This document shows positions 1 to 10,513 of a stretch of 64,000 nucleotides of DNA, piece after piece (positions within the stretch are counted from its first letter, which is position 1; each line of letters opens with the position of its first letter). The translations under genes were made by a program, and so were the position numbers. The stretch lies in NCBI RefSeq assembly GCF_000313135.1, contig NW_004457297.1, forward strand, positions 279,714 through 343,713, given 5' to 3'. This DNA is from Acanthamoeba castellanii str. Neff. Lineage: Eukaryota > Discosea > Longamoebia > Acanthamoebidae. The notes beneath the pieces are model-generated. The model did not search any database. It saw only the letters and a program-made list of their open reading frames with translations, and had not been told where the DNA came from.

Positions 1-304
1 GACTCTCTTCTCCGTCTCTAGAATGCCGAACGAATTTAATCGATCAAGCAATCGAGGAGTAATAAAGCAAACGATGCCTGTTGTGGCCGCGTGTACACTA
101 AGAGACGCGCGTGCGTGCGTGGTCTCGGCTTCCTCCGTTCCTCGAAAGACCGAAGAAATGAATGGAAAGCCGCCCACCCGCTCTGCGTTTCCCTTTTCCG
201 TCACGCCTCCGTGTCCGGATATATGCCGACACCAAAATTTGAGGCAAATATTTTCCAAGTTATTTTTGGCGTCCATCCACGATGATTGATGAAACGGTGA
301 GGGA
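1..304. other. Upstream noncoding stretch
   Basis: No gene is supported here. The short frames on both strands overlap each other and show no recognisable protein features. The stretch probably holds the 5' flank of the gene that starts at 305. No TATA-like element stands out. Confidence 0.4.
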
Positions 305-2094
305 ATGAAACGGCAAGAGGGCGAAAGAATGAGGAGAGGTGGGGATGGCAATGGAGGGGGAAAGGCGGGAAAGGAACGTACCCATTCGAAGGCATCGGGC
401 AGAAGATCGTCGTCAGGCGGCAACATGCTGGCGCCTTCGAAAGGCTCGCCACGGCAGAAAGACTACGTCGTGGTGGGCGGTCAGAAGGTCTATCTCAACT
501 TCATCCACGCCAAGCGGCAGAATCATTCGAATTTCCCTATCCCTCATTCGCTCGCCAATCCGTTCGTCAAGGAATCGTCCCTCGTCGGTGCAGTCCGATC
601 AGCGCCTGCCAGCACGACCGCTGCCAAGCGTTCCCCTTCTGGAAGTCGGCGCAGGGCAGAAGATGACGCTGCAGCGGCAGAGCCGCCGCCAGTCATTCTC
701 GAATTGCGCAATCAGATCATCGAGCACGAGCTGGGCAGGAGAGGCGATGATGATGGCGCCGACGACTGCGAGTTCTCCATCGAAGAGTTCACACCACCCG
801 CAGCCGCGGCCAAGAAGAGGAAGGCAGCCGAGGCGGCAGCGGCAGCTTCAGCCATCAAGCGCGAGTTGGAGGCGGTGGAGATGAAGAGGGCAGCCGCAGA
901 GCAAGACAAACGGGCAGAGAGAGAAACGCGAAGAGAAATCGAAAAGGAAAAAATGGCCCGCCAAAAAGCGAAGGGCAAGGAAAAGGCACCAGAGAGCAGC
1001 GAAGAAGACGAGAACGAGAACGATGAGGGAGGGAATGAGGGGGAAGAAGAGACAGACATCCCCATAAGTAAGAGGCGGAGGACAACGGTTGAGCCTGCGC
1101 GCAGGCATCCAGACAAGACTCCTCGCACCAAGTCGGCGGTATGGCACCACAACCTGTGCGCAGTTGTGTCGTCTTTCTTGACAGCTTACTTCGTGTTGCG
1201 CCGAAACCACAGCCATCTCCGGTGGCGAGCAACAACAGGACTTCGCCCACTTCCCCTCGAGGTCTGCCGTCACCGGCCAAGTCGCCGTTCACGGTGCCCA
1301 CCTCTCCGTTCGCCGCCGCGTCAACGCGCTCGGACAAACGCACGACACCAGCCAAGAGCCCACGGACCTCCGCCTCTTCCTCCGCCGCCTCTGCATCGTC
1401 AGCCCTGCCGTCCGCTGCAGCAGCAACCTCGAATTCGACCGGACCCGCGTCATCAACCTCAACCTCTACGTCTACCTCCTCTACTTCAGCCTGTATCCCC
1501 TCCTCGCTCGATCCCATGTCGTCGCCGTCGGACGAATTCGAGATCACTTCGTCCTTCCTCGCCACGATTGACGTGCTGGAAAAGAGCGTTGCCGGCCGGT
1601 GGATCGAAGAGAAGGAAGATCTTGATGAACTAAGCAGGCGCACGGACCGAGGCAAGACGGCCGAGCCGAAGAGCGAGGGTGCGCAGAGCGCAGCGAGAGG
1701 CACTCACGAGCGGAAACCAAACGGCGACGGCGACGATTGCGACGACAGCGAAGGCGAAGAGCAGCTGGAGAGGAAACGCGCGCGGGCTGCGCTGCCGGCG
1801 GCCAGAGGCAGAACGAAGGCGACGGTGGGCAGTGGAGGAGTCGACCGGGAGGAGGTGATGGACTCGCAGTGGATCGATTCGCCGTTCTGCATGTCGACCC
1901 AGGCCGCTCGGGCATTCGCTGCTGCAGCGCCTCTCGCCAGCCGCGCCAAACGCTGGGCCAACCAGTCAGCCGCAATCGACGACGGCGCAGGAGCACCGGC
2001 ATGGGACGAGTCTCCCGCCTCCTCGTGGTCTCCCGCTTCACCCTCCTCTTCACCCCTCCAGTCAGGGTTCAGCCTTCGCCCACCCGCCCTGTGA
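305..2094 (+). CDS. Disordered, charged hypothetical protein (571 aa, one intron)
   Basis: I do not recognise this gene. Two open frames join cleanly if bases 1139-1212 are removed as a GT-AG intron (74 bp). The result is one frame of 571 residues starting at the ATG at 305; an in-frame ATG at 425 is an alternative start. The protein begins with a basic Gly/Arg segment. A short, more ordered piece follows around residues 50-95, containing KDYVVVGGQKVYLNF. After it come Ala-rich and Lys/Glu-rich stretches that look like a charged single helix, then a Ser/Thr/Pro/Ala-rich region and an acidic patch. Clusters such as KKRKA and KRRRT suggest nuclear localisation, which is an inference. The C-terminal half carries a compact segment near DEFEITSSFLATIDVLEKS. 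Most of the chain is low complexity, so function cannot be assigned. Confidence 0.6.
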
Positions 2095-2389
2095 TCGTTA
2101 GCCCCCGGCTGCCCTTCGTCATCTTGATAAAGTCCTTTTTTGTATTTTTAATCGGCTTTTGCATTGTTTTCTTACAATCACTGAATGGACGGGTCGAAGA
2201 TGCAGGCGCCACGTCTGGTGGCCTCCTGGCAGAGACGAGGTGATAAGAAGTGGTCCGCCCTGCTGAGGGCAGCCCACCACAAAGCTTCTGCCGCTCTGCC
2301 AACAGTTAGCTGCCCCCCCCCCAACGTTGTTCCACCATAGCCCTCATATTCGTGCGTTTGTGTGGCTGTGGGTGGAGTGGGTCAAACAG

Positions 2390-3988
2390 GAAGCTAGTGG
2401 GCTGCAGGGCCTGCCCCTCGAGCTGCTCTTCGCGGTGCTGGAATGGCTGGTGCTGCCCACGGCAGCTCCGGGGGCGTCGTCGGCGCCCGCGGCGGTGGCG
2501 GTGAACGCGGTGGCTAGCCTGCGCCTGGTGTGCTGTCGGCTGTTCGTGGCGGTGGAGGCCAGTGGCGCGTTTCACGATGCGCTCATGCGCGAGGTCGAGG
2601 CCAAGCTCGAGATGGTGGTGACCGAGGCCGAGCTGGCCACGCTCGCCAAGGAGAAGAAGCGCGAGCTGCGGCGCCAGCAGCGCAAGGCCGAGAACGAGCG
2701 CAAGCGGCGGCTGAAGCAAGCCGCCAGCCAGGCGGCGGCCGAGGCCGAGGCTGCCGCCAACGCCAAGCCGGGCTACGAGGTGCCCGAGGAGAAGCGACGC
2801 CGAGCGAATCGAAGGCGAGCGAATCGTCGTACGACGAAGGGAACAGCACACGAGCGGCCGCGAGAGCAGGTGGTCGACGAAGCTGACGTGGCGCTACGTC
2901 AGTCGCGGCGCAAGGCGGCGCTGGAGGAGGCTCAAGATGAAGAAAAGGAGGAAGGCAGCAGCCTCGGCTGGCAGCCAACGCCGGCGCGGCTGCAGTTCGT
3001 GTCCCGCGCGCTGCGCACGGCCTTAGGCATGGGCGGCCGGCGGCCCCTGCGACAGCAGAGCTACTACATCAACCGATACGTCAGCTGCTCGGTCACCGCT
3101 CGCGTAGTTACACTCCCGTCAGCCCTCTTCCTCCTCACTGGTGCGTCGCCGTGTGTGTCGTGTGTCGTGCGTGTGTGGTGTGCTGTGTGTGTCGTGCAGC
3201 GAATGTCTGAAGCAGTTGTGCTCTTATGCGCAGAGCGGCACTGGGACGAGGTGGTGAAGGCGGCCTTTTCCGCGGAGGCGATCACGTGGAGCTCGCACCA
3301 GGACGAGCCCTGCGAGCACCTGCAGATACGCGGGCGGCCCGCCGTGGTGATGGAGGCTGACGAGTGGTCCGGCCAGCACTCGCTACGGCTGGGCGCCCTG
3401 ACCCACCTTCCCACACTCCACGACCTCGACGCCGCCCTCGAGAACTTCCACATCGCCAGATTCCCGGCTCCTGGCTCATCAACAAGTACCAGCCCGCGTG
3501 TCGTGTGTGTATCGTGTCGCAGTGATGTAGTGATGATGTTCGTTCTTGGTCTTGGAAGAGTGCAATTCACCGCTAACCTTTACGCGCAACAAACAGAGAG
3601 CGACCCGATGGTGCGGCGGGCGTCGGTGGACGAACTGCTGGGCCTGTTTGGCCGTAGTCTACTCATGGTCACCCCGTTCATGGTCTGGCACGATCTCGAG
3701 TTTGAGGTGATTGCGCACCGCCAAGACCTAGAGGAAGTTGACAATATCTCGTCAGCCCTAACGATCGTGTTGTGCAGACCGCGCCGCCAGAACCGGTCTC
3801 GCGCGCACAGCCACGACGACGCCCCAGCTTTAGCCCTCACCAGCGAACGGATCGCAGCGGCCAACGATTCTTCCTGCTGGGTCCGCGCGCGGCTTGCGTG
3901 GTGCAAGTCAAGTACCACCATACCCTCCACCAGCATTCATGACCCGACTACCGGCTACCACATCTTGGACCCCAACCACGCATCATGA
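2390..3988 (+). CDS. F-box-like protein (start and introns uncertain)
   Basis: The frame holds an F-box-like segment, LPLELLFAVLEWLVLP followed by AVASLRLVCCRLFVAV. After it comes a strongly charged Arg/Lys/Glu helix, then more globular sequence (HWDEVVKAAFSAEAITW and a DPMVRRASVDELLGLF segment). F-box proteins are SCF ubiquitin-ligase adaptors; that role is known for the family, not shown here. The frame is open to 3988, but GT-rich stretches at 3141-3231 and 3500-3595 look like introns that happen to stay open. The true N-terminus is not clear because no in-frame ATG precedes the F-box segment nearby. The 3' end is also doubtful: after about 3779 another frame reads better. The locus may continue into the LRR segments downstream as one F-box/LRR gene, the layout seen at 27.9-30.9 kb. 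Confidence 0.45.
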   Translation, partial: EASGLQGLPLELLFAVLEWLVLPTAAPGASSAPAAVAVNAVASLRLVCCRLFVAVEASGAFHDALMREVEAKLEMVVTEAELATLAKEKKRELRRQQRKAENERKRRLKQAASQAAAEAEAAANAKPGYEVPEEKRRRANRRRANRRTTKGTAHERPREQVVDEADVALRQSRRKAALEEAQDEEKEEGSSLGWQPTPARLQFVSRALRTALGMGGRRPLRQQSYYINRYVSCSVTARVVTLPSALFLLTGASPCVSCVVRVWCAVCVVQRMSEAVVLLCAERHWDEVVKAAFSAEAITWSSHQDEPCEHLQIRGRPAVVMEADEWSGQHSLRLGALTHLPTLHDLDAALENFHIARFPAPGSSTSTSPRVVCVSCRSDVVMMFVLGLGRVQFTANLYAQQTESDPMVRRASVDELLGLFGRSLLMVTPFMVWHDLEFEVIAHRQDLEEVDNISSALTIVLCRPRRQNRSRAHSHDDAPALALTSERIAAANDSSCWVRARLAWCKSSTTIPSTSIHDPTTGYHILDPNHAS

Positions 3989-4432
3989 GCGGGCGGTACG
4001 CGCGCGATTACATCACCTTGTCGAGACCTGGGACAATCACGACCTTGCGGCCTTGACAACAGGAGTTCCCACGCGACCTCGCGTGAGCCAGGGAATTAGC
4101 ACACTTGCCAAATGAAGTGTGTTCGGGGACAGACAGAACAAGTGATCCTCCCCGTACCACACCACCACAGCTGCCGTGGATTTTGAGACCGGGCTGTGAG
4201 AGTGCTTCTCAGACTTGGAGACTTGTACGTGTTCTTCTTCCTGCCCGCCGGCGGTCTCTCCTCTCCTCTTCTCTTCTGACGATGGTGCTCCTCAACGACC
4301 TCGGCTATCGCGTACACTCATACCAACGACGTCTTTTGCTCATGACGGCTCCCTTTCTGGTCACCTCCACCACTAACGCCACAACCCGCTTGCGGTTAAC
4401 TCCACATTTGCCGGATCGAGCAGAGACGACGT

Positions 4433-6763
4433 GTGGGACTGCATCAAGATTCCCTGCTGCCTGCGGCACCGACGATGATGACGTCAGCAGCCGCCCGTGC
4501 CGTCACCATGGTCGCGCTCCGCGTGCGCGTTAGCAAGCGGGTCACGTTCGGCAGCGTGTGGCGCTCGGTGGCCCTGCCCTGGTGCGCCGCCACGCGAGAG
4601 TCCCTGACGAGCCTCAAGCTCTGCAGCGTCTTGATGGGCCTCGAGGCCTTTGCCCAGCTCCGAGCCTTCGCCAACCTCGCGCGCCTCGACATCGTAGCGC
4701 TGGAACTCCTCGTCGCCGAGCCCGACGACGATGCGGACCACCACTCTGCCGCTGTGAGCGACACCATCAACGCCCTGGGCCGCCTGCGCCGGCTCGCCTT
4801 TATGCGCAACTGCGTGATATACCCGGCCGTAGCGGCGGCGGCGGAATTTGATTCAAAGCCGCTGCGATCGCCGACTCGGGGGCCGCGCGAGGCCACGGAG
4901 GCCGACCTGCCGACGTGGCGGCCTCGGCTCGAGCGCCTCGCCGTGATTCGTCCCGGGGAGAAGCCCGATCAAGCCCAGGCAACAGCGACGACGGCGCCCG
5001 AGGCCCTGCTCTACCTGGCCGTGCGCCGGCGGCCTCGCCTGCGCGAGCTCAAGCTCGAGCGCGGTAGCGGCGAGGTGGTGTCGATACGAGACCGCGACGT
5101 TCCCACGCAACAGCTGCCTCCCGGGTGGACGACGACGTTCGAGCGCCGCACGCGCCTCTCCCTGACCAAGAGCCCCGTCGGGAGCGGAGAAGCTCGCAGA
5201 GTTGGTGCGCGCGTGCACCCGGCTGCATGAGCTGACCACCGTGAGCGCCCTGGAGAGCACCAGCCTCGCCGTGCTGCGCCTGGACCTGGAGAGACTGGCC
5301 ACTGCGGCCAAAACTAGAGGGTGAGCACCCCATCAACAACACCACATGCCAGTATGTATTGGCTGACATGTGCGATTGTGGGCGCGACTAGAACTTCGAC
5401 TGAGTCGACCAGCGCACCTTTCCCAAAGGCCATCAACGTGTACATAGACAGCCATCCTTGGCCTGCCCGCCCGCCTGCTAAGGCACCCCCCCAACCATTG
5501 CCGCCACTCCGGCTTTATGTCGACAGCAGTGGGAGGTTTTTGTGGTATCTTTGTTATTTTGTTGTTTTTGTTTTTGTCTAATTGTGTGAATTGGGCAGGG
5601 TGGGATTCATGAATGACAGATGCTTTTTATGGCCATTTTGGCAGATGACAGATGATTTTTGTGGCCATTTGATGGATGATGAAAATGGCCATTTCACAGA
5701 CAACAGATGATTTTTATGCAGATGACAGATGATTTTATGCCCATTTTGCAGATGATATTACAGACAACAGATGATTTTTACACAGATGACAGATGATTTT
5801 TATGCAGACAACAGATGATTTTTATGCCCATTTCGCAGATGACTTATGATTTTTTATGCAGATAACAGATGATTTTTAAGCAGATAACAGATGATTTTAT
5901 GACCATTTTGCAGATGATATTACAGATGACAGATGATTTTTATGCAGACAACAGATGATTTTGGATGCAGATGACAGATGATTTTTATGCCCATTTTTGC
6001 AGATGACAGATGATTTTTGTGGCCATTTTGGCAGATTACAGATGATTTTTATGCCCATTTTTACAGATGACAGTTGATTTTATGCCCTTTTCACAGATGA
6101 CAGATGATTTTTATGCTGACAGATGATTTTTATGCTGATGACAGATGATTTTTATGCCCATTTTTGCAGATGACAGATAATTTTATGACCATTTTGCAGA
6201 TGATATTACAGATGACAGATGATTTTTATGCCCATTAGGGATGACAGATGATTTTTATGCCCATAGAGACAGATGATTTTTATGCAGATGACAGATGATT
6301 TTTATGTGCATTTTTGCAGATGACAGTTGCCCATTTCACAGATCAGTTTTGGACAGACAGCACCAAAGGCTATGCATTGTGTGTGTGTCTAGGATTGCCA
6401 AACCTGGTGAAATTAGACCTGGTGGACTTGTTTGTGGACACTTGCAAGCGCCTGGGGCATCCACTTTGTCAGTGACATGGCCTGGCTCTCCGACCTAAGC
6501 ATCAGCGGCAGCGAGCAAGCAGGTCCACATCGTTGACAACACGCTCCTGGCCACCCTCTCGCTGTTCCGGTGCCTAGAGCTCCGCGGCGTAGAGCTGGTG
6601 GTGCGCCTGTGGTCGTTCGAGGTCCAGGATTGCTGGCGGCTGCGAAAGCTCGACGGGCGCTTCGAGTGCCCGACGCTCGTCAACGTAGAGCTCTTCTCGA
6701 GCCAATGATTTGACTTACGATGAGGAAGGCAGTGGCGACGAAGAAGACGAGGACGACTACTGA
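4433..6763 (+). pseudogene. Leucine-rich-repeat gene or C-terminal LRR half of the F-box gene, frame-broken
   Basis: From about 4500 the plus strand encodes irregular leucine-rich repeats (LTSLKLCSVLMGLEAFAQL, LARLDIVALELL, RLRRLAFMRNC) with high-GC coding character. Continuity needs single-base shifts: near 5180, where the frame moves to one reading EKLAELVRACTRLHELT; around a long presumed intron from about 5323 to 6391 that holds a minisatellite; near 6450; near 6520, where the next segment reads VHIVDNTLLATLSLFRCLEL; and near 6710. The last frame ends in an acidic tail DEEGSGDEEDEDDY with a stop at 6761-6763. An acidic tail in a frame-shifted position argues that the original gene was longer and continuous. 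I call it frame-broken; assembly indels would explain it as well as true decay. Confidence 0.45.
5605..6350. repeat. AT-rich minisatellite, about 31-bp degenerate unit
   Basis: About 740 bp of tandem, imperfect units built around CAGATGACAGATGATTTTTA and TGCCCATTTTT. Unit length varies because pieces are lost or doubled, and ACAGACAACAG replaces ATGACAG in some units. The tract is far more AT-rich than its surroundings and lies between two LRR-coding stretches, so it probably sits in an intron of a frame-broken LRR gene. It has no spacers of unique sequence, so it is not a CRISPR array. Confidence 0.9.
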
Positions 6764-6939
6764 TTACTGCGCAAAGAAAGCCATCTTTCATCAAGCAAGA
6801 GTTTACATTCCTGGTTATCAGATCAATCCATCGCGCCAGGAACGGTGAAGCCCAGCACGGCGCCCTATGAATTAAGAAGTGAATTAGAAAAGAAAAAAGA
6901 TTCATCATTCAAGATTCATCAATCAAGCCATTTCAGATG

Positions 6940-7200
6940 TTATTGTACCTTGGTGAGGCCGGCCTCGCTGATGGTCTGGAGCGCGTTGTCGAGCGAGGGG
7001 CTCCACGAACCGGAACCGCCGACGAAGCGGAGCCTGCTGGCGGTGATGGACGAGTCGCAGGTCTGCTGAAGCATCTGGACCAGATCGGCGATCGTCGTCG
7101 TGTCTTCGACGGTGACCGTCCACGACTGTGAGCTGCGCCAGCAGCGGTGCGGGGGCGCACCACCCACCACTCCCCTCTGCACTTCCAGTGTATAGCTCAT
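6940..7200 (-). CDS. Small protein, possible ubiquitin-like fold (86 aa)
   Basis: A minus-strand frame starts at the ATG at 7198-7200 and stops at 6940. The protein opens with a beta-strand-like MSYTLEVQRG. After a basic segment it shows WTVTVEDTTTIADLVQMLQQ, a Phe/Gly-rich middle (LRFVGGSGSW) and ALQTISEAGLTKV. This order of strand, helix, strand and short helix resembles ubiquitin-like domains, but no diagnostic motif such as a terminal Gly-Gly is present. The final codons AAG GTA CAA TAA could instead hide a splice donor, so the C-terminus may continue. It lies downstream of the LRR locus and just beyond the 3' end of Hsp70. Function is not assigned. Confidence 0.4.
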   Translation of the reverse strand: MSYTLEVQRGVVGGAPPHRCWRSSQSWTVTVEDTTTIADLVQMLQQTCDSSITASRLRFVGGSGSWSPSLDNALQTISEAGLTKVQ

Positions 7201-7533
7201 CTTCTTTTGCTCTTGTTTTGTTGATTTCTCACATTTGCAGTCACAGAGAATGCAAGGAAGCCTCAGGCGTCGACAACAAGTAGTGGGATACAACGCGCAA
7301 GACGAAGTACAACCACAAAGGGGAAGAGATAGAAGCCTCAATGACAGTCAGCTCGGCCGTGCCTGGAAGAATAAGACGACGTACAAGTCTCGCAGTCGGC
7401 ACTGGCGAGTGTGATGGCTTCATCTTCCACGTCATAAGGGGAAGCGTAGTAGTGTAGAGGGAAACAGTTCATTTTAATCTGTGGAGACTATTCACAAAAG
7501 AAAGAGAAAAGAGTTGGAGCTCGCTAGCTGTGG
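7201..7533. other. Intergenic, 3' of Hsp70
   Basis: No supported gene. It contains the presumed Hsp70 3' untranslated region and the upstream flank of the small minus-strand gene ending at 6940. Nothing else was recognised. Confidence 0.4.
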
Positions 7534-9034
7534 CTAGTCCACCTCCTCGATCTTGGGGCCGGCACCCGACCCGGCCGAACGAGCCCCGGGAGCACCGCCC
7601 ATGCCGCCCATGTCGGGCATGCCGCCGGCACCTGCGGGGCCGCCGCCGGCTGACTGCTGGTACATCTTGGTCATGATGGGGTTGCACACGTCCTCGAGCT
7701 CCTTCTTCTTGTAGTCGAGCTCGTCCTTCTCGGCGGTCTGGTTGGCCTCGAGCCACTTGATGGTGTCGTCGGTGGCGTGCTCGATCTTGGACTTGTCCTC
7801 GGGCGCCAGCTTCGAGGCCACGTTGTCGTCGCGCATCGTGTTGCGCATCGTGTAGGCGTAGTTCTCCAGGGCGTTCTTGGCCTCGACCTTCTCCTTGGCG
7901 CGCTCGTCGTCGGCCTTGTAGCGCTCGGCCTCCTTCACCATGCGGTCGATCTCCTCCTTCGACAGCCGGCCCTTGTCGTTGCGAATGGTGATCTTCTCCG
8001 ACTTGCCGGTCGTCTTGTCCGCTGCGGAAACGTTCAAGATGCCGTTGGCGTCGATGTCGAACGTGACCTCGACCTGCGGAACGCCGCGCGGAGCGGGCGG
8101 GATGCCCGACAGCTCGAACTTGCCCAGCAGGTTGTTGTCGCGGGTCATGGCCCGCTCGCCCTCGTAGACCTGGATCAGCACGCCCGGCTGGTTGTCTTCG
8201 TAGGTCGAGAAGACCTGCGTCTTCTTGGTCGGCACGGTGGTGTTGCGCGGGATGAGGGCCGTCATGACACCGCCGGCGGTCTCGATGCCCAGGGTGAGCG
8301 GGGCCACGTCGATCAGCACCATGTCGTTGAGCACAGAGCCCTCTGTGGCCACGCCGTCCAGGATGGCGGCCTGCACCGCGGCGCCGTAGGCGACAGCCTC
8401 GTCGGGGTTGATCGACTTGCAGGGCTCCTTGCCGTTGAAGAACTGGGTGACGAGCTGCTGAATCTTGGGAATGCGGGTCGAGCCGCCGACCAGCACCACC
8501 TCGCTCACGGCGCGCTTGTCCATCTTGGCGTCGCGCAGCACCTTCTCGACGGGGTCCATGGTCGCGCGGAATAGGTCGGCGCAGAGCTCCTCGAAGCGGG
8601 CGCGGGTGATCGAAGTGTAGAAGTCGACGCCCTCGTAGAGCGAGTCGATCTCGATGCTGGCCTGGGTCGCCGACGACAGGGCGCGCTTGGCCCGCTCGCA
8701 GGCCGTGCGCAGTCGACGGACTGCGCGCGCGTTGCCCGAGATGTCCTTGCCGTGCTTGCGCTTGAACTCATGGACGAAGTGGTTGACCATGCGGTTGTCA
8801 AAGTCCTCGCCGCCGAGGTGGGTGTCGCCGGCGGTGGCCTTGACCTCGAACACGCCCTCCTCGATGGTCAGGAGCGAAACGTCGAAGGTGCCGCCGCCCA
8901 GGTCGAAGATGAGCACGTTCATCTCGCCGCGAGCCTTCTTGTTGAGACCGTACGCGATGGCGGCGGCGGTGGGCTCGTTGATGATGCGCTTGACCTGCAT
9001 GCCCGAGATGGTGCCGGCGTCCTTGGTGGCCTGG

Positions 9035-9068
<34 letters not shown>

Positions 9069-9501
9069 TGACGGCGGTGGTGACGGGGTGGCCCAGGTAG
9101 GCCTCGGCCGTCTCCTTCATCTTGATGAGCACCATCGACGAGATCTCCTCGGGCGAGAACTCCTTGCGCTCGCCCTTGTACTCGACCGAGATGAAGGGCT
9201 TGTCGCCGGGCTTCTGGACCACCTTGAAGGGCCAGTGCTTCATGTCGGCCTGGACGACCGGGTCCGAGTAGTTGCGGCCGATGAGGCGCTTGGCGTCGAA
9301 CACGGTGTTGTGCGGGTTCATCGCGACCTGGTTCTTGGCCGCGTCGCCGATCAGGCGCTCGGTGTCGGTGAAGGCCACGTAGGACGGGGTCACGCGGTTG
9401 CCCTGGTCGTTGGCGATGATCTCCACCCGATCGTTCTGCCACACGCCCACGCACGAGTAGGTCGTGCCCAGGTCGATGCCAATGCTTGTGTACTTGGACA
9501 T
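7534..9501 (-). CDS. HSP70: Cytosolic heat-shock protein 70 (655 aa, intronless)
   Basis: An ATP-dependent chaperone of the cytosol that folds and refolds client proteins with J-domain and nucleotide-exchange partners. All three Hsp70 signatures are visible: IDLGTTYS at residues 9-16, [14 protein letters not shown] near 200, and [17 protein letters not shown] near 340. The linker and substrate-binding domain follow, then a Gly/Met-rich tail ([11 protein letters not shown]) and the terminal EEVD that binds TPR co-chaperones and marks the cytosolic type. Length matches the family. The ATG at 9499-9501 is chosen because it begins [14 protein letters not shown]; the open frame extends further upstream but that part has no Hsp70 similarity. 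No intron is needed, common for strongly heat-inducible Hsp70 genes. I could not point to a convincing heat-shock element upstream by eye. Confidence 0.98.
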
Positions 9502-10513
9502 TGTGTTGTGTTGTGTTGTGTTGATGTGTTTCTTGGTTTGTTTGGAAATGAGTTTGGTTGTGGGTGCTGGGTGTCCAGCTTTTGTACCGAAGCCGGTGGG
9601 CCGCCAAGGAAAGGCTGGTTCCAGGTTTGGCAGAAAGATAAGGTGCACACGCGACATGCCGCGTAGTTTCCTGGGTGTTTTGCAGATTGTGTGGAATTTC
9701 GTGGTAATTTCTCTGCAAATTCGAGTTGTGAGAACGTCATGGTTCCACCAACAGGACAGAGGGCCAAAATAAACAAAAAAAGTGGAAGAGAGCAAGGATA
9801 AAAAAAGTATGGGGTAACCCATCCAGGTCACTACAACACCTTAAATACCAAATGACACTGCCTTGTGTGAAAATAGCCAGCAGCTGATCTGCCCTTTGGC
9901 TTTGTCTGGTGTGCAAACATACTTGATCTTCAACATCAAATTTGTGTTGTTCTGTACACCAAACCATCAATACTCACCAACACAGTTGATTTCTGACACA
10001 CTTTTCTCACAGATTTCTGTTTTTTTGCCTTATGAAATCACACACCCTGACCAACCCACAGGCCCATGTTGTTGTTGTGGGTAACACCAGGTAGAGTGAG
10101 TCCCTGTAAGAAGCCACTCTGCAGAGTTGACATTTGCTGCTGCTGTATGGGCCACTTTGTTGGTGACCAGGGACACTGGGGTCTGTGTGGTGCCCCAGAC
10201 ATCAATGGTGTAGAGAAGCAGGGAGGAACCCATTGTAAACACCATGCTAGGTCTGTGTTGGTGAGTATTGATGGTTTGGTGTACAGAACACATTGTCTTC
10301 ATTGTCCTATATACTCCCAAACGTTTTCAGAGATGGAGTGCCATAACAGGCATGCTGCCAGAAAAAAGGTCTGAGTGGGCCTAAGGCCCAACTCACCCAG
10401 TCCCTCCTCGAGCCTGATTGCGTTGTTGCTCTAGAGTTTCGGGGCGCAAACCTTTTTCTCGATGGTTGTGGCTTCTCACTCCTGTTCTTCTGTTTTCCTC
10501 ACCTCTAATCAAG
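9502..10513. other. Noncoding region upstream of Hsp70
   Basis: About 1 kb without a supported gene. It holds the Hsp70 5' flank and an inverted repeat with 36-bp arms (described separately). It is less GC-rich than the coding DNA around it, and the short frames present look random. Confidence 0.5.
9950..10288. repeat. Perfect 36-bp inverted repeat with 267-bp spacer
   Basis: The left arm, 9950-9985, begins TTCTGTACACCAAACCATCA and ends ACTCACCAACACAG. The right arm, 10253-10288, is its exact reverse complement, beginning CTGTGTTGGTGAG and ending GGTGTACAGAA. The spacer is unique sequence, with only a short weaker match between GGCCCAT near 10060 and ATGGGCC near 10150. The layout fits a short nonautonomous DNA transposon (MITE) or a snap-back element, but no target-site duplication is obvious directly outside the arms and no transposase is nearby. 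Confidence 0.85.

Noticed and set aside
5605..6350. CRISPR-like array
   Set aside because: Units are contiguous and degenerate with no unique spacers, and the host is a eukaryote.
8752..9666. 304-codon open frame antisense to Hsp70
   Set aside because: It is a shadow of the Hsp70 coding strand, rich in Val/Asp/Gly/Leu as expected from GC-rich third positions, with no domain.
9502..9780. Heat-shock elements upstream of Hsp70
   Set aside because: GAA and TTC triplets are present but not in the required 5-bp alternation; none is claimed.
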